Positions 59,506-64,000 of a DNA stretch of 64,000 bases are shown piece after piece (position 1 is the stretch's first letter; each line of letters opens with the position of its first letter). This DNA comes from Agromyces cerinus. GTDB taxonomy: Bacteria > Actinomycetota > Actinomycetes > Actinomycetales > Microbacteriaceae. The notes under the pieces were generated by a model. It worked only from the letters and a program-made list of their open reading frames with translations, had not been told where the DNA came from and made no database searches. The stretch spans positions 3,720,001 to 3,784,000 of the forward strand of contig NZ_JAFBCT010000001.1 of NCBI RefSeq assembly GCF_016907835.1, written 5' to 3'. Position numbers and translations under genes: made by a program.

Positions 59506-59757
59506 GTGATCGAGGATTGGGCCGAATGGGTGCTGACGATCCTGCTGACGGTGGCAGGGCTCGTGGCGGTGGCCCGTGGCTCGGTGCGCATTGCGACGGC
59601 TGGGCGGGCGGAGGACAGCTCCGCATTTCCGAACGAGACGCGCGCAGAGGTCCGAACTCGTGGCGTCCAATGGCTGGTTGTCGGTTCGATCCTGCTGGTG
59701 TCCGGATTGATCCTTGTGCCGGCATTGCTGAGCCCGGACCAGCTGGGTCGAATGTAG
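59506..59757 (+). CDS. Small two-helix membrane protein, function unknown
   Basis: An 83-residue protein with a helix at about residues 6-27 (WVLTILLTVAGLVAVARGSV), a charged loop (EDSSAFPNETRAEVRTRG) and a second helix at about 55-75. GTG 59506 is preceded by GGTGG; GTG 59491 would add five residues. It lies downstream of erm and is convergent with the next gene. No family recognised. Confidence 0.55.
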   Translation: MIEDWAEWVLTILLTVAGLVAVARGSVRIATAGRAEDSSAFPNETRAEVRTRGVQWLVVGSILLVSGLILVPALLSPDQLGRM

Positions 59758-59828
59758 GTCCTCCGTCGCATGCGGTGGCCGGTGCCCGCTGAGGGTGAGT
59801 GACGTCGAGCGAGCGGGAGCGGCGCCAC

Positions 59829-60392
59829 TCAGTAGTCGGGTCGGATCCAGTCCGTGATCGGAGCGAACTGGAAGTTCGTCGCCCAGGTCATGGGTTGGTC
59901 GATCCGAACATCGGTGAGGATGGTGAGGTCGCCGAGCATGGCGGTCTTACGGATCACGCCGAGTCGACGGTCGATGACCATCGTGGAGCGAAATGCGGGG
60001 TCATCGATGTGCTCGAACGTGAGCAGAATCGAGTGCGATCCGATCTCCTGCGCCAGCACCGGGTAGAAGCTCTCGCTTCGACGCCCCCAAAGCAGCAGCT
60101 GGTCGGGGCACAGGATCCCAATCTCATGGGGCATACCGCGCCCGAACTCGAATTGGCGGGGAGGGTCAGGCGGCATTGACACGGTTCCGTTGCGGTACGA
60201 ATAGACCTTGCCGAAGCTGGATACCATCTGCCACTCTCGTGCATGGACATCGAGTTCCGCGTGAAACTGGAAATGGCGGTCTCCATGCTGCGAAACTCCC
60301 GTCGCACTCACTCTGTTCGGTGAGGCGAGCCGCAGAATCTCCGCAAGCACGCCGGCGCTCGCCGAACGCGGCAGCACAGTGTCGAACTCCAT
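59829..60392 (-). CDS. Hypothetical beta-rich protein
   Basis: A 187-residue soluble protein that I do not recognise. It has alternating strand-like blocks (FQFHAELDVHAREWQMVSSF, ILCPDQLLLWGRRSESFYPV, ILLTFEHIDDPAFRSTMVID) somewhat like LolA-type or lipocalin-type barrels, but no signal peptide. Codon use is less GC-rich than that of the neighbours. It begins 3 bp after the stop of the upstream small membrane protein gene and has no clear ribosome site, so it is probably co-transcribed with it. Confidence 0.6.
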   Translation of the reverse strand: MEFDTVLPRSASAGVLAEILRLASPNRVSATGVSQHGDRHFQFHAELDVHAREWQMVSSFGKVYSYRNGTVSMPPDPPRQFEFGRGMPHEIGILCPDQLLLWGRRSESFYPVLAQEIGSHSILLTFEHIDDPAFRSTMVIDRRLGVIRKTAMLGDLTILTDVRIDQPMTWATNFQFAPITDWIRPDY

Positions 60393-60395
60393 GGG

Positions 60396-60623
60396 TTATC
60401 GCAGGTCGCGGCTGATGCGGATGCCGAAGGGGTGCGGCCCGGCGGCGAACCACACGATGGAGCCGACGAGCGGGAAGCAGATCACCGCGATCACCCAGAC
60501 CCAGCGCTCGAGTTCGTTCAACTCATCGCTCCGGAAGATCAGCGATACGACCCAGACGATGGCGGCGAGGTAGGCGATGCCGACGATGAGTGCGAGCAGG
60601 TTCCATCCGAAGAATCCGTCCAT
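60396..60623 (-). CDS. PLDc_N-domain small membrane protein
   Basis: A 75-residue protein with two transmembrane helices and the PLD-nuclease N-terminal (PLDc_N) signature: a long first helix, then LNELERWVWVIAVICFPLVG and a helix ending IVWFAAG. Such proteins are membrane anchors or bacteriocin-export-associated; a phospholipase domain is absent. ATG 60623 has GGGAG before it. It is first in a two-gene unit with the hypothetical protein downstream. Confidence 0.75.
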   Translation of the reverse strand: MDGFFGWNLLALIVGIAYLAAIVWVVSLIFRSDELNELERWVWVIAVICFPLVGSIVWFAAGPHPFGIRISRDLR

Positions 60624-60779
60624 CGTCTCGCTCCCATACGTCCGTCGGTCAGTCGTTGCACCGACCCGTGGCCGACAGGCTACCGCGACTCACGCGGCAT
60701 CCGCTCGCGCTCACGCCGACACGGAGCACCGGGCGCAGTGCGACACGGTCCCGCTCGCCATGACCGATGCTCCGGCTCC

Positions 60780-61070
60780 TCATGGTGCTCGCAGACCCGG
60801 CTGATCGTCGTCACCCGTACCGCGCCCCGAGCCGTGCGACTCCTGCTCCTGAATCGACTCGATGATCGAGTCCTGCAGCCCGCGCTGGCCGGTGTGCAGC
60901 TCCTGGTACTTCTCGCCGGCGCTCATGAGCGGCCCGAGCGCATGCCGCAGGCGCGAGCGGGTACCGCGCGGCGCGCGGATCCAGCGCACGACGATGCCGA
61001 TCACGATCGCGAGCGCGAACACCGCGACCGGCACCCAGATGAGTGCGAGCGGCCACGATTCGGATGCCAC
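60780..61070 (-). CDS. Hypothetical single-helix membrane protein
   Basis: A 96-residue protein with an N-terminal membrane helix (residues about 7-29, WPLALIWVPVAVFALAIVIG), a basic stop-transfer stretch (RWIRAPRGTRSRLRHALGPL) and a polar, helical C-terminus with QEQESHGSGRG. The ATG lies 2 bp after the NUDIX gene stop, so it is co-transcribed with that gene. Function unknown. Confidence 0.6.
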   Translation of the reverse strand: MASESWPLALIWVPVAVFALAIVIGIVVRWIRAPRGTRSRLRHALGPLMSAGEKYQELHTGQRGLQDSIIESIQEQESHGSGRGTGDDDQPGLRAP

Positions 61071-61072
61071 GA

Positions 61073-61567
61073 TCAGAACCCGTACGGCGTGATGGGGGAG
61101 AGGCGGCCGTCGCGCAGCGCCTCGAGCACCGCGAGCTCGTGCGGCACGACCGGGTGGGGCAGGGCCTCGAGGGGGAACCAGGTGAGCTCGACCGCCTTGT
61201 CCTCCATGAGCGTCGGTTCACCGCGCCACGCGGTCGCGCTGAAGAAGACGTCGATGCGCTCCTCGATCGCCCGGTGCGGTGCGCCGCCGGTGCGGTGCAT
61301 GACGGTCAGCACGGTGAGCGCCGACTCGTCGAGCTCGACCCCCAGCTCTTCGCGGGTCTCGCGCACGGCGGCGGCCAGCAGGGACTCGCCCTGCTCGACG
61401 TGGCCGGCCGCTCCGCACGCCCAGTGCTCGTCGAAGTAGCCCGTGCCGCGGCGCAGCTGCAGCAGCACCTCGTCGCCGCGCCGGAGCACGACATACGCCG
61501 CCGGGATGACCGCGAAGCGGCCATGTGATGCCGCGTACGCCTCGGTGTACGACTCGGACTCGGTCAT
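61073..61567 (-). CDS. NUDIX hydrolase
   Basis: A 164-residue NUDIX enzyme with the full NUDIX box GHVEQGESLLAAAVRETREELGV at residues about 55-77, split here as G-x5-E-x7-REx-x-EELGV. Substrates are nucleoside diphosphates linked to another moiety; the exact one is not evident. ADP-ribose pyrophosphatase or oxidised-nucleotide cleansing are both possible. ATG 61567 is used. A half copy of the palindromic repeat lies just upstream, between it and purL. Confidence 0.85.
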   Translation of the reverse strand: MTESESYTEAYAASHGRFAVIPAAYVVLRRGDEVLLQLRRGTGYFDEHWACGAAGHVEQGESLLAAAVRETREELGVELDESALTVLTVMHRTGGAPHRAIEERIDVFFSATAWRGEPTLMEDKAVELTWFPLEALPHPVVPHELAVLEALRDGRLSPITPYGF

Positions 61568-61569
61568 GG

Positions 61570-61595
61570 GGTCTCGATGCGCTTCGCTACTCGAC
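61570..61595. repeat. Half copy of the REP-like palindrome
   Basis: GGTCTCGATGCG...CTACTCGAC at 61570-61595 matches one arm of the elements at 24869 and 37398; the mate arm is missing. It lies in the purL-NUDIX gap. Confidence 0.6.
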
Positions 61596-61612
61596 GAGCG
61601 GTTCGACCGGCG

Positions 61613-63946
<2,334 letters not shown>

Positions 63947-64000
63947 GAGTGGCGAGCTCCAGAGAACGGCGGCGGGCGGATGCCGCGGGGCGAATGCCTG

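Overview
The window is chromosomal DNA from a very GC-rich actinobacterium, most likely a member of the Microbacteriaceae (an Agromyces- or Microbacterium-like organism). The evidence is very high third-position GC, many leaderless genes with a TAnnnT box 6-9 bases ahead of ATG or GTG, LPATG wall-anchored surface proteins, and palindromes of the GGTCTCGATAC...CTACTCGACC type that I associate with this family. This placement is an inference from style; no rRNA marker is present.

Layout. 1-13574: a giant DUF5979-type LPATG surface protein (cut at its 5' end by the window edge), an alkylsulfatase-like metallo-beta-lactamase protein, a small antitoxin-family protein, a GNAT acetyltransferase, a TauE/SafE exporter and a second LPATG surface protein. 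13666-19649: a LytS/LytTR two-component system with one SSS-family symporter, divergent from a DUF485/ActP-type acetate symporter pair. The shared intergenic region carries a candidate LytTR binding site. 19807-29290: a DUF389 protein, an orphan protein with a CCHC zinc-knuckle pattern, dihydrolipoyl dehydrogenase, an EamA exporter, a YtrA-type regulator with its ABC transporter and an FtsX/MacB-type ABC transporter. 29373-33852: a divergent gene pair reading out of a long palindrome that looks like two back-to-back ECF-type promoters, then a DGPF-protein/ECF42 sigma operon, chorismate mutase and an SDR. 33875-41506: an OsmC protein and a phosphonate cassette (PhnD, PhnC, a fused PhnE-PhnE permease, FAD oxidoreductase, phosphonatase-like HAD enzyme, zinc alcohol dehydrogenase) with no PhnW transaminase and no C-P lyase.

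43285-58102 reads as a catabolic island. A LacI regulator is divergent from a branched-chain-amino-acid-type ABC transporter, which is followed by a Gfo/Idh/MocA oxidoreductase, a DUF993 protein, a sugar isomerase-like TIM barrel, glycerate kinase and a large secreted PQQ-type sugar dehydrogenase. Two near-identical 26-bp operators, one beside lacI and one ahead of the secreted dehydrogenase, tie both units to one regulator. The substrate cannot be read from the sequence, and this is the best candidate for an undescribed pathway. A decayed copy of the 3' end of the gene just left of the island (42662-43219) lies just to its right.

58348-63946: an Erm-type 23S rRNA methyltransferase preceded by a leaderless 15-codon leader peptide with an Arg-Pro-Arg motif and overlapping stem-loops (an apparent drug-responsive attenuator), several small membrane or unknown proteins, a NUDIX hydrolase and purL. 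No tRNA, rRNA, CRISPR array, transposase, integrase or phage gene was seen.
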